Positions 47,871 through 59,424 of a stretch of 64,000 nucleotides of DNA are shown in pieces (position 1 is the stretch's first letter; every line of letters starts with the position of its first letter). The DNA is from Linum tenue (taxonomy: Eukaryota > Streptophyta > Magnoliopsida > Malpighiales > Linaceae), in assembly GCA_946122785.1 (NCBI GenBank), contig CAMGYJ010000009.1, positions 6,478,937 through 6,542,936 of the forward strand, in the 5' to 3' direction. A model generated the notes under the pieces. It did no database searches and was not told the origin of the DNA. It was given only the letters and a program-made list of their open reading frames with translations. A program made the position numbers and the translations under genes.

Positions 47871-50557
47871 ATATTTCATATCGAATGGCTTGTTAAGGGA
47901 GAGATGGCATTGTTATTGAGGCTATGGAGGTGGACGGTTGCCAAGGCCAGGGAGAGGGCAGCCACTTAGACCCAAAAACCCAACCCAACAAGGTCAACCT
48001 AGCTCATTTAATAATTAATGTTGAGCTAACCTTATAAATCGATTAGATCCCTTATAATAATCGATGTGATACAAGTTAAATTTTTTATGAGTAAACAAAT
48101 TTTGTCCTACCTTCATTTTAACTCAAACTTTGAATTTTTTGCATAAACTGAACGAGTTCATCATCTTCTGTTGTAATGTACAAATTTTAGGAAAACAAAT
48201 TCATGACCAAATATACAGTTCTTTACCACCTTGGTATTGGGTAGTAAACCGTGGTAGCCAGACCCAGACGGTGGTCTAATGTGTAATAAAGTGATTAATA
48301 TATTCCTACTATCAAGTATACAATTATTCTTTCCTATCATATATGCATACTACCACGATACACTTTCATACCACTATGGTATACTCTTAGGTACTATCAA
48401 GTATTTCATCATGTTATAGACTAATAATATATGTTTTAATTTCTTTTTCGAACACAGTGGATGCTATTTTTAAATAACACCATTTATCCACTTTTATGGA
48501 GAAAAAATAAATTCTAACCTAACAAAAGAGATATAACCCATAAATTTTATTAATGAAAACGTTATAAATAATCAGTAAACTATCACCAGCTCTTCACATC
48601 TATGTTGGAAAAAAGCACAATAAAAAATTAAATAATAGAAATGTCTCATTCATCATAGAAATTAAATAAGAAATCCACACGGAATAACAAGATCTAAAAA
48701 AATATTTGTCAAAAAAAGAAAGACACATCTCAAAAACCATCAAGTCGTGGCTGTAAGTGCTTTTTGGTGGCCACAAACTTTCAGTCCGGTCTGGAAAACG
48801 ACATAGTTTTGGAGTTTTCGCCTCATCATCATACCCGCATCTTTTCCGCCCTCATAAATCATAATTATGTCCTCCAAGGAGTATGTATGGATTTCAGGCC
48901 TTTCATCTCCTCCAAACTTTCCCACAGAGATCGGAACAAAGCACCGCCGTCCACTAAACCAAGATCAGCTTAGCTGGGAGCTTATCAACAACTATAAGTT
49001 CTGTGTGTTGGGAAGATATGGAACAACAGCTTACGACTGAAGACGATCAGTGAGTACAACAAGTTGGCTTCCAGGACCCACCCTGTCTCGAGAGGAAAAT
49101 AAGTAAACCAGGTATAATAGTTAATTGTGAATGAAAATCAGGCTTATTTAATTGAGAATGGGTGATCGAGAGGTCTTGTGTTCGAATGTTGGCGAACCTG
49201 TTTGTTAAGCACTTGTATTCAATTCGTGCAAAATTCAAGTCTATATAAGTTTACTTTCTTTTGAGGGAGTATGTTAGTAAATGGTATATATAAGATTTAT
49301 TATAAAATGTCTTGCAATAGTTCGAGTCAATAATACTAAATGATTTTTGACAAAGCACATCATCCGAAAGCGAAGGAATAACTAAATCATGAATAATCGT
49401 TTGGCACATAGAGAGTGGTATTTTTATAGTTTCGACTACTAATTTATTTTATTTTTTCAATAGTGTTCAAAAAAATAAGATTATAATGGATAATTAAATA
49501 ATATAATAAAAATTATATTACCATATATATTTTTTCTAAATGAACCAATTTTGAACCAATTTTTTCAATAGTGTTAAAAAAATAAGATTATAATGGATAA
49601 TTAAATAATATAATAAAAATTATTTTATAATATATATATTTCTAAATTAAATAATATAGGAGAAGCCTTGTGGGTTAAAGTGGTGGGGAGAAATGCCTTC
49701 AATGGATTCAGGTTGTTTACTGGAAGGGAGGAGAAAGAAAGGCAGGGATGGGTAGGATTAGGGATAGCAGTCAAACCCGAATTCATGGATATCCGGCCCG
49801 ACTCGACCCAACACGATATATTGCTAACGGGTTGGGGTGGGTTTGAGGGTACCCGTCCTGTGGATACCGGATCACACCATCCTATTCCCATTTCCCTCCA
49901 AAATTTCCCGTAAGCCTTTACCATCTTTATTAATTTTAGAATTAATTAATGTCAATCCATTGCTTAAGCCTTCACCATCGTTCTCATTTTTACAGCCGCT
50001 TGACTGTGAAAATGAATGTATATATGTGTTTTTATTAATTAGACTAGTCACGCTAGATCAACTAATTATAAAGAGAATGCTGAACTTGTGGCGGATTTGT
50101 TTGCTTGCGGTGGATTAAATATTTGTGTTCTTTCTTGGTTTCCTTTTTCCTTGTAATTTTATTAATATTAATACTATATCAACATTAGCAAAAAAAATGT
50201 TGTTTATGGATAATTTTTTATTTGCTTCAATTGTTTTGAGTTTTCTAGATTGATGTTGAACAATTTGTAAGAATAATTTATGATTTGCTTGAATTTTTTA
50301 AAATGATGTTTTGTTTATGGATAATTTGTATGGAAAGATTGATGTTTGATTTTTATTTTGATAAGAACTTGTTATTATAAATTTTTTATCACAAAAACCC
50401 ACGAGTACCTAACGGATTAGGTTTGAATTTGAATTTTCCAAACCCAATGAGCGTTACCGTGATTTTTTTACGGATAAACCCATAAATTTGGCAAAACCCG
50501 AATCAGCTCGACCCATTGCCAGGATTCTTTTGGGGGCGGGTGGGATTTAATGGGGCT
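47871..50557. other. Intergenic with dispersed repeat copy 3 and hAT-like sequence
   Basis: About 48080-48560 is an inverted copy of the repeat at 26800 and 28400. A 60-70-bp AT-rich block near 49440-49530 is repeated at 49558-49640. From about 49758 (TAGGGATAGC) to about 50525, CCCGA-rich ends suggest a decayed hAT-type element. No gene is seen. Confidence 0.45.
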
Positions 50558-50565
50558 GTTGTCAC

Positions 50566-51246
50566 TAAGGCTGCAAATGAGCCGAGCTGAGCCGAGTTTT
50601 ACCCCAGTTTGAGCTTGACTCGTTAACAAATGGGCTGAGCTCGAGCCCGAGCCATTTATTAAAGAGCCGAGTCGAGTTCGAGCTAGGTTTGTTTACTAAG
50701 TTCTTAGATCGTATTTGATACATTCATTTTGTATGTCGTGCATGGTACATGTGATAGATGTAGCGATAAATAAATAATCAAATGTTCAACATTAATTAAT
50801 CTTATTTTATAATTTTTAGGTGTCATATTGTTTAGTTAATAAATTTTAACTAGTTCAAATCATGTTATTTTATAGTATCTAAACAATTTTGTACATAATT
50901 TCTTTATAGAATTAAAAATAAGGCATATTTTCTTACATGTTCAACATGTTAAACTTCACATGATGTGAGATATATAATTTAACAATCCTATGAATTATGA
51001 AAGTCCAAATTAGATCGATTAGTCCATAAGTCGGTGATCAAGTTGGCCCTCAAACCACAATGTTGAGACATCTCATGAGCTTTAAATGAGCCAACTCACG
51101 AGTCGAGCTCAACAAGCCACCAAGTCGAGCTAGCTCGCGAGCTGAACAAAGCTAAGCTCAAGCTTGGCTCGTCAATAAACGAATCGAGATTCGAACGAGT
51201 TTTTCCCGATTCGAGCCTCGAGTTGCTCGGCTCATTTGTAGCCCTA
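50566..51246. mobile_element. hAT-type non-autonomous element (GAGCCGAGC family), upstream of GCP5
   Basis: 681 bp. Ends TAAGGCTGCAAATGAGCCGAG and complement TAGGGCTACAAATGAGCCGAG match closely. The 8-bp target duplication GTTGTCAC is exact (50558-50565 and 51247-51254). The termini are made of GAGCTCGAG-like runs, the middle is AT-rich. Noncoding. It lies 355 bp upstream of the GCP5 start codon. Confidence 0.9.
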
Positions 51247-51254
51247 GTTGTCAC

Positions 51255-51600
51255 TCCTCTTCTTCTTCATTTTTTTTTTTTACCATGCGGTCACTCTTCA
51301 TCTTTGAGCGAGAGGTTAACGCAATCGTCGTCGTTTGGGGAGGAACACGAAAGACGCCCTTCTAATCTAAGGACGAAGGGATCGACGCAACCGGTCGAGT
51401 TTGAGATAATTAGCGCCTGGCTCGCAACGCCGCAAATGCTCTCGATTCAAAATTGCTCCGAACTCGGTAGGTTTTCTTGCTGCCATTGTTAGGAAACTCC
51501 TACTCGATGCTTCAGTAGTTCGGATTCAAGTCGAAAGAATCTAGCTTGCTTGGATCCCTGACGCTTGGGTTATCTTCATCCTCCTTTCCGTACACCAACA
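51255..51600 (+). promoter_or_regulatory. 5' region of GCP5
   Basis: Squeezed between the hAT-type element and the first coding exon. A donor-like ACTCG|GTAGGT lies at about 51464-51474 after a short frame from an ATG at 51436, which could be an upstream or leader exon. No clear TATA box. Confidence 0.35.
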
Positions 51601-54600
51601 ATGTCTCCTCGAACGGCGACGCTGTTAATGCTCGGAGAAGGCATACATTATGCGACTCCGGTGATACCCAGTACCGCGATAACTGAAGCTGAAGTGGTAC
51701 GAGGCGTTCTCCAAATGCTACAAGGTCTCTCGCTCTCCGGGTCCCTCTTCCGTTGGGACTCGAATTCGCGCTCCTATCGTGTTTCCCAGCCGGGAATTTA
51801 CCTCACTCACCTCTCCCGCTCCAGCCTACACAACCTTCTCCATCAGTTCATCTACGCAGCCACTTGCTTGCGACTTGTGGAACTTTTGCTCGATAAGCTG
51901 AGATCGGTGGCTTCTACTTCCATGCCTACTCTGAGCGCTTTTGTGTCTTCTGCCTCCTGTTGGCTCAAGGTTTGTTGCTGGCTTTCGTTGTTGATTGCAT
52001 CTGATTTGACATTGATGGGTTTGTTTTCTGGCATCCTAATGTTCAATGAGGGGTTTTTTTCCATAGAGGTTGAGGGATATTGCTTTGAAGGAGGAAGTGA
52101 AGGTATGCAATTCCAGTGTTGAAACCACTCCCACTCTGTTGGGACTGTCGAATTCCTTATCTAGGTGAGTCATTTCGTTTGTATGTTTTAGCTTGGCGCA
52201 AATGGAGCTTAGTTTGGACGAATAGGGGATTAGTGGTAGGAACTTTTTATCTCTTGCTGAATAATGAAAGGCAATGCAGTGTTGAGTGCTCGCAGGACTG
52301 CTGTCTTTTAACCCTTATGGTAACTGCTGATGAATTTTATTGATGATTAGTCTATGCTCAGGTGCTGAGTATCTACTGCAAATCGTTCATGGAGCTATTC
52401 CCCAAGAAACTTGTGAGCCAAATTCGTCTATTTCAGCTGCTGAAGTGGCCGTCCACATTCTTGATTATCTTTACAAGAAGTTGGATAAAGTTTGTCTCGT
52501 GGAAGGTGGTGAGGTAAGTGGAACTTCTCCTCTGCATGTGTCATATAATGTCGCTCATTTTTAAACGACATTAATTCAGGATGCCTGTTTGATTGCAGGA
52601 GGAAGGATATAGATTAGTGCTTCATATGTTTGTGGCAAGTCTATTGCCGTATATTGAAGCCCTTGATTCCTGGCTTTTTGAAGGGATACTTGATGATCCT
52701 TATGAGGAGGTAATTTACTTTTTTTTTTTGTTGCATTCTGGATCATGTTTATTACCTTAATGTTATTTTGCTTACCTGTTGCTATAATCTGAAGAGTACT
52801 GCCTCTCGCTTTGCCTGTAGATGTTCTTTTGTGCTGATGGAGTAATCTCAATCGAGGATTCTGGGTTCTGGGAGAAGAGTTATCAGTTTAGACAAGATCA
52901 TAAGCTAGATGTTCAGAACTCTGGCCACACTTCTGCTGTACCTCCAATGAAGGGCATGAAAGAGATAGGTAATAGAGATTCCATTTCTTTGCCTGCTGCT
53001 ACCAAAAGAGAGGGGCACAGAAAGAAACTTCATGTTTGTCCTTTGTTTATAAGTAACCTGGCAAAGTCAATTGTCTCTGCTGGAAAATCTTTGCAACTGA
53101 TTCATCATGCGCCTACATCATTGTCATGTCCATCAAGCTTTGCTAAAAGTTACATGAGCGGGACTGATGGTTTTGGAAGCAATAATTGTGACCATAAAGT
53201 AACCAGCCAACAGCAGAGTTTAGCTGGGTTAACTTTGTCAGAGGTATTCTGTGTTTCAATAGTAGGGCTTGTTGGCCATGGTGATCATGTCCATAAGTAC
53301 TTGTTAGATGACATAAGCCAATCCAGCATTGCCTCCACTTCTGCGGCCGATGCAATTAGCAAAGAGATGCGTAGTAGTAACTGTGAGAACTCAGCCGTTT
53401 CATTTTGCTCGGAGAAGATATGGTATAAATTCATGTTGGATGCATTTTATCAGAAAAAAACCACTCATTTAGGATTTTCTGGTCCAGCTGAGATTGAGGA
53501 ACATACGATCCCAGGATTTGTAGTTGGATCACAACTCCATAGGTCATTCTTTCCTGAGAATCCAGTTATAACTGTCTGTCAAGCTCCACTCAAGAATCAC
53601 AAAGAGACCTGGAGCGCATTGAACTTGTCAAGAAATTTTTCTCTGCCTCCTTTGAATGATGATACCTTGCATGAAGCTGTATTTGGTGGAAACAATGACA
53701 GTGTCAGAAGAACAAACTATGCTCTGGGGTTTCAATACAGTGAATCCGAGTATGCTCGTTCTGTCAATGAGAGAAAGCTCTTAGAACAATTATTTCCTTT
53801 TCCCACAGTTCTCCCTTCCATACAGGTGACATTCTGGTGCTAGTATTTCCTTTCTAATCAATTCATGTGTAAAAAATTTCTAACTGTCTACTATCAAACA
53901 GGATGATGACCCAATTTCAGAGCACTTTCCTTTCCAGAAGAATAGCACACTTCCATCGAGGGCTCTCTGCTGGATTCTAAATGTTGAACCAAGAAGCAAT
54001 CCACATCCTGTAGTTATTGTGCAGGAATGCCTATATGTTTACATCAAGAAGCAGGCATCTTGCTCACTACATTTTGTTCTGCTTTCATTATTTAAAGCTT
54101 GTTTGAAGAAACTTCAAATGATAGAGTGCCCATACACTTACTTATTTTTCTTCCCTATTCTTCATAGGTGGATTATGTTGGCAGGATGGTATTGTCAAAG
54201 TTGATGAATGAGTGGAAATTGATGGATGAGCTTGCAGTACTCCGGGCCATATACTTGTTAGGTTCAGGTACTATATTATTATTGTACCCTCTTCTATTCC
54301 TACCTTGTGAGGCAGTGATCTTGGGTTTCTTTTACATTGCTTTTCATGCGTTGGCATCTTCAGGTGATTTGCTGCAGCACTTTTCAACCATACTTTTCAG
54401 TAAGCTGGACAAGGGAGAAACCTGGGATGATGATTTTGAGCTAAACACTATATTACAGGTATACTTACCGGATTGATGAGTCTTTGAGTTAATGATTTTC
54501 CGCATTACTTGTTCTTCTAACCTTCTCTACTCCATTGTCTTCAGCTAAACTCCAATATGTCCATTATCAAGAATCTGAATTCACTGCTTGTTTTGGCTCC

Positions 54601-56406
54601 CTCAGAGATTTCAGTTTATTTATGTTCTTCACTAGTATTTTCTTGACATTTGCACTCATAAAAAAGCTCTATGCGCATTGTACCTTGGCTTATGCCTTCT
54701 TATGTTGATGCAGGAATCAATTAGGAATTCTGCAGATGGTAATCTACTCAATTCTCCAGACTCCTTAGTTGTCACCATCACCAGAAATCAAGGATTTGAT
54801 AGTGATGAACTTCCTAATACACCTCGAGGTATCTCAACTCAGAGAAGTCACCCAAACAACTTTGGAATCGATGGCCTTGCCTCATTGAACTTCTCATACA
54901 AGGTTTGTTAAGTATCTCCTGCCACTATGAATGTTTTAGAATGTGTCTCCTGACCAAATAACTGGATTTTCTGGCAGGTATCTTGGCCACTGGAACTTAT
55001 TGCTAATACAGAGGCCATTAAGAAGTACAACCAGGTAACTTCTTTCATCTTCTTGCACTGAAGGAACTATATTATTTTTTATTCTGTGATGTTGATTGTC
55101 TTTTTATCAGGTGATGGTATTCTTGTTGAAGGTCAAGCGAGTTAAGTTCGTACTTGATAAAGTCCGAATGTGGATGTGGAAGGTTCTCTTTCCTTTTCCT
55201 TCGCGTTCAAAGTTAAACTAATAAAACAGATTGAGTTCCGTTGTTATGTTTTGAATTTTTAAGCTATTATCTCTCTCTTCCTTACTTACAAGCTCCATTA
55301 TCAGGGTAAAGGCAACACGAGAAACAGCTCCAAACGTCACTGGTTGGTGGAACAAAAGCTCCTTCATTTTGTCGATGCCTTTCACCAACATGTTATGGAT
55401 GGAGTAAGGCCCTTTACCATGATTTGTTTACCTCTTCTTTGTAATCAACTTGCATGCCGTTGCAAGAACAAGAAGAATGCTAAGATCAGGATATTTGTAT
55501 CACATTTATTAACCGAGTACCAGGAGCAATACGTACATCCCATTCTCTCTTTTATTGACGCCTTTGACAGTTAAAATACAACTCTGAGCTAGTTATACAT
55601 CCCGTTATGGGGACTAAGTGAAAAAAATAAAATGGAGTGCTTTCTGTTGAGGTCAAAGAATTACTAAAATGAGAGGCATTCCTTTCTTCTGGCCTGATAA
55701 GGATCTTGTGCTTACAGGTATATCATAGTGCATGGCGTGAGCTTTGTGAAGGTATGACCGCAGCTGGCTCTCTCGATGAAGTCATGGAAGTACATGAAGC
55801 CTACCTACTATCAATTCAGCGGCAATGCTTTGTCGTACCAGGGAAGCTGGTGATTAAACTTTTCCCCATCTTTCGTTTTTTGTGTCTGCTGGAATTCGTT
55901 ACATACTTCTGTTAGCCAGTTCCTCCTCTACTTAGTACTCTTTTCTTTCTTTGTTTCTCCAGTGGTCCGTAATTGCGAGCCGGATCAACCGCATCCTCAG
56001 TTTAGCTCTGAACTTCTATTCCATTCAGCAGACTTTAGGTAGTGGGGGCACAGCTTCTGCAATGAAGGCCAAATGTGAAATGACAATTGAACAGATCGAG
56101 AAAAGCTTCGATGACTGCATAGCTGTTCTCCTAAGAGTAATTCCCCAATTTTTTTGACCCTATGTGCATTGATTTCACCATCAAAGGAAAACCCAGAACA
56201 ATCCTGGCATTATGCAAAATGAAGTTGAATCTCATTGTCTTCTATTTCAGGTGTTGTCAGTGAAGGTGAACGTGAAACACTTTCCTCATCTGGCTGATCT
56301 GGTTACCAGAATTAACTACAACTACTTCTACGTGTCTGATAACGGTACGCTGATGACTTCCACTGGCCCGGGAACTGGTGTTTCGAGAACGGTGAAGCCA
56401 TTTTAA
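51601..56406 (+). CDS. GCP5: Gamma-tubulin complex component 5 (GCP5-like)
   Basis: Fifteen exons, all in frame, 2,973 nt, 990 residues: 51601-51969, 52067-52164, 52351-52513, 52599-52709, 52821-53825, 53902-54054, 54168-54267, 54364-54458, 54714-54902, 54978-55034, 55111-55182, 55305-55403, 55718-55849, 55963-56136, 56251-56406. GCP proteins carry two GRIP domains and form the ring complex that nucleates microtubules. The N-terminal half (VVRGVLQMLQGL, FIYAATCLRLVELL, SSLCSGAEYLLQIVHGAIP, WLFEGILDDPYEE) matches plant GCP5. The C-terminal half (QECLYVYIKKQVDYVGRMVLSKLM split over an intron, LRAIYLLGSGDLLQHF, VKFVLDKVRMWMWK, LVEQKLLHFVDAFHQHVMD, HEAYLLSIQRQCF) is the gamma-tubulin-binding GRIP2. 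The start at 51601 is the first in-frame ATG of this exon, but relatives usually have about 25 more residues, so a short upstream exon is possible. Intron 6 appears to use a GC donor. Confidence 0.93.
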
Positions 56407-56744
56407 AGCAGAACTGATTCTCTGTATATGTAATCTGCATTTATGAGTCTTATGAACCATGTTTGCGTGGGACAAAATGCAAGCAGCAATGGCTTTTTTG
56501 TACAGGGTCTTGGGTTCTTAAAATTCATGGTATTGACCCAAAATTCGAACCCAGAGACGCTTTTTGGTTGGATATATATGTTTGTGTTTTAGTGAGTAAA
56601 CAATTTTTATACCTTGTTTGAGTGAGAAGGTTTTGGTCCAGTGGTCAAAATCCGGAAAACAATTTAAGAACTCTTGCCTTCCCATGTACATTGATAGTCC
56701 GGGGCTCTATCAAGTAAGAGAAGGGAAAATACACATATCTTTGA

Positions 56745-57285
56745 TAGGGCTATTAATGAACCAAGCCGCTCATGAACGGCTCGGTGTGCGACTCGAGAAA
56801 AACTCGTCCGATACTCGATTCGTTTTAATCGAGTCGGCTCGCAAACAAGCTCGTTAACTAAACGAGCCGAACTCGAGTCATATCATGTTCAGCTCGAAAG
56901 CTCGCGAACAAGCTCATTTAATGGTCTGACATAAAAAAAAGGATTATAATTCATGGATTTTATATATTGAAATTGGGATAAATATTGTGTTTTACTTTGC
57001 TAGACTTTGCTACATGTTAGAATGTAATTTTGTGCGCAGTTCTATGTCAATCTTGAGCTATCATGAACATTTTATGAGCTGAACTCGAATTTGGACTCGT
57101 TAAGCTTATTTGACGAGCCAAGCTCGATTCGAGCTCGAGCTTTCATTTTCATAAACGAGCCGAGCTCGAGCTTGCATACTAAAGCTCGTGACGAACACGA
57201 GTCGAGCTCGAGCCTGGAAATATATTAACGAGCCGAGCCCGAACTATGGCAAAGCTCGGCTCGACTCGGCTCATTAACAGCCCTA
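56745..57285. mobile_element. hAT-type non-autonomous element (GAGCCGAGC family), downstream of GCP5
   Basis: 541 bp. Ends TAGGGCTATTAATGAACC and complement TAGGGCTGTTAATGAGCC. The 8-bp target duplication ATCTTTGA is exact (56737-56744 and 57286-57293). GAGCTCGAG-rich ends and AT-rich middle resemble the element at 50566. It begins 339 bp after the GCP5 stop codon. Confidence 0.9.
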
Positions 57286-57293
57286 ATCTTTGA

Positions 57294-58854
57294 TAGTTCG
57301 GGGTTCGCTAACCTACAACTAAGCGAACTAGCTGATCATGTCAACCAGTTTTTGGGGTACATAAATGCATCATTGAGTACCTACTGGCTACATGCCTCCT
57401 CCAACTTGGCCACTATCAAAGGAATATTTTGAATGAATTCTGAGGGTTTTCTGGCCGAGCCCCAAAACGGCGACCAAAGCTCTTGATGTCCCCCCAACAC
57501 GTATAAAGTGACCCACTAGAATGCTATACTTCGAAAACACACAAAACACTACTAAAGTGCATCAAATGATAAAAGATAGCCTATAAGCTATAACTACTAA
57601 TTCTGATCATTATATGAGGATCTAAAACAACTATTTCTACGTGTCATGTTTCATTCATATTCATATCTCACTATTGTAATCAAATTAATTTGGAGGGCAG
57701 ACAAAAACTAGTACATCATAATAACAATAATTAAAAAACAAAATGCTCCTTTAATACTGGTTACTACCTTGTAGTAGAAAAGAAATTCGACTCATTCATC
57801 CGCATTTCTCTCTTCTCCTTTTTTGTTCTCTAACTTCTCTCTAGAAACCTCCCTATATACGGTCAAGGGGGTTCTCGACTGCGTCCGCCGCCCCTTTGCC
57901 TTTCCTTCTCCTATGTTTTCGTGCTTTATTTTCCTTCTCCTTTCGTTTTTTCGGTCTTCTTTGCCTTGTTTGGCTCTGGTTTCTGCCTTCTTCAGGGCGT
58001 TCGTCTCCTTCCCGTTGATGGGATCTGTCCTCCCCCTCTGTGGGATGCGTTTTGGCCTCTGATCTGTTAATGCAGATCTAGAGATGATGTCCGTTATATG
58101 TTGCGAAGGAGGACAAATCTGACCCAGATATGACTTGTTTTATCCTTTTCTCTCCCTAGCCTACCTCCTTGTCTCACATTGCAGGTTTTGGTGATTCGGA
58201 GTTGCAGCCTTTTGGCGATGGACTTGGTTAGAAGAGCTTGAAGACATAAATGCACAGGCCTCTGTTTTCCTCTGCCGGCCAACCAGTCGATCTGTCGTTT
58301 TACCGTAATAAATAAATGCTCAAAATATTTAACTCGTAACACTTAAAGAATCATCCTATTAGTTTGGATTTTACCACAATAACAACTATCCTACCACCAT
58401 GGTACAATCACAATACAGTTTTCACCATCCTTATGTTTATAGCAATAAAAATTACAAAATGCAGTACTTGGCCATCGAAGAATCATCCTTTTAAAACTAC
58501 AATTTACCATAGTTGCAGTTATTCTACCAAGAAGATCCAACCTTAGAACATTTCCCACCATCATTTTGTTCAACTGGATTTTCTCAAAAAAAGAAAGAAA
58601 ATATATCACCATGGTACAAGATAACTTCAACACATGAAACTCTTTAAAATTCAAACTAAGATATGTACTACCTAACTCTTTAAAATCCAATGAGTTTGAG
58701 TAAATCAGTGCCCACTCAAGATAACAATACTGGCAAAAGCCAAAGATTTAGCTTTCAAATGATGTAGATATAATTCAAATAAGACATATGCAAAATAGAG
58801 CACAAGATAATTACACTGGCGAAGCAAAGGAAGAAAAAAAAAGTTGAAAAAAAT
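57294..58854. other. Intergenic, no gene seen
   Basis: AT-rich, with a GC-richer CT-rich stretch at about 57800-58070 of unknown origin (possibly a retroelement 5' fragment). Short open frames have no recognisable domain. Confidence 0.45.
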
Positions 58855-58926
58855 AGGGCCCAACCGGGTTCGAACCGGTGACCTATTGATCTGCAGTCAA
58901 TTGCTCTACCACTGAGCTATGGACCC
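58855..58926 (-). tRNA. trnC-GCA: tRNA-Cys (GCA)
   Basis: A 72-nt tRNA with all arms intact. Acceptor GGGTCCA pairs with TGGGCCC, with one G-T wobble. The D arm is GCTC/GAGC, the anticodon arm is ATTGA-CTGCAGA-TCAAT with anticodon GCA, and the T arm is ACCGG-TTCGAAC-CCGGT. The discriminator base is U, as expected for cysteine. No intron and no encoded CCA, as in nuclear genes. The minus strand downstream runs through TATTTTTTTC (58845-58854), a Pol III terminator. Confidence 0.97.
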
Positions 58927-59084
58927 AACTGTTGATAATTACTTTCATATAGAGTTATTTATTAATTGTTTTGTTACCACAGCACTAGTTTCAATCGAAG
59001 TAGATACGTATATTTTGATTGCCAATTGTAAAGTGCATGTCTAATATGGTTCCTTCGGCCATATGATCCATTGACCCTTGTCCG

Positions 59085-59297
59085 TGTGGTTTCCATTCTT
59101 TGTTTCTTCTTGGATCTCGATTGAGTTTGTTCCTCATCGATTTAATGTGTTGGCTGATTGGATCGCAAAGAACTCTCGTCTTGATCTACTTCCTCCGAAA
59201 TGGACTGTCATTGCTGATCTTGTTGCTCCATTATTGTAATTGTAATTCTTCCCACTTGTTTGGGTTTGGAATGAAATGAATGAAATTTGTTGTAAAA
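59085..59297 (+). mobile_element. LINE 3'-end fragment
   Basis: Codes the last residues of an L1-like RNase H domain (HRFNVLADWIAKNS, LPPKWTVIADLVAPLL, stop). A 3' UTR with GAATGAAATGAATGAAA follows, then a short A-run (59290-59297). Strongly 5'-truncated; no target duplication found. Confidence 0.65.
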
Positions 59298-59304
59298 AAA
59301 AGTC

Positions 59305-59411
59305 AAGTATACCATTGTTTGCTTTATGGATTTGGTGATGGATTTGATGAGGGATTTGGATCTATCATGAACTTTGTCCAAAATCCATTGTTTGCTTCAT
59401 GCATTTAGGGA
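59305..59411 (+). repeat. Fragment of the MITE-like repeat seen at 43365
   Basis: About 100 bp resemble 43368-43462 (shared phrase ATGAACTTTGTCCAAAATCC / ATGGACTTTGTCCAAAATTC). It ends where the next LINE begins. Confidence 0.55.
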
Positions 59412-59424
59412 CAACAAATTCTTG

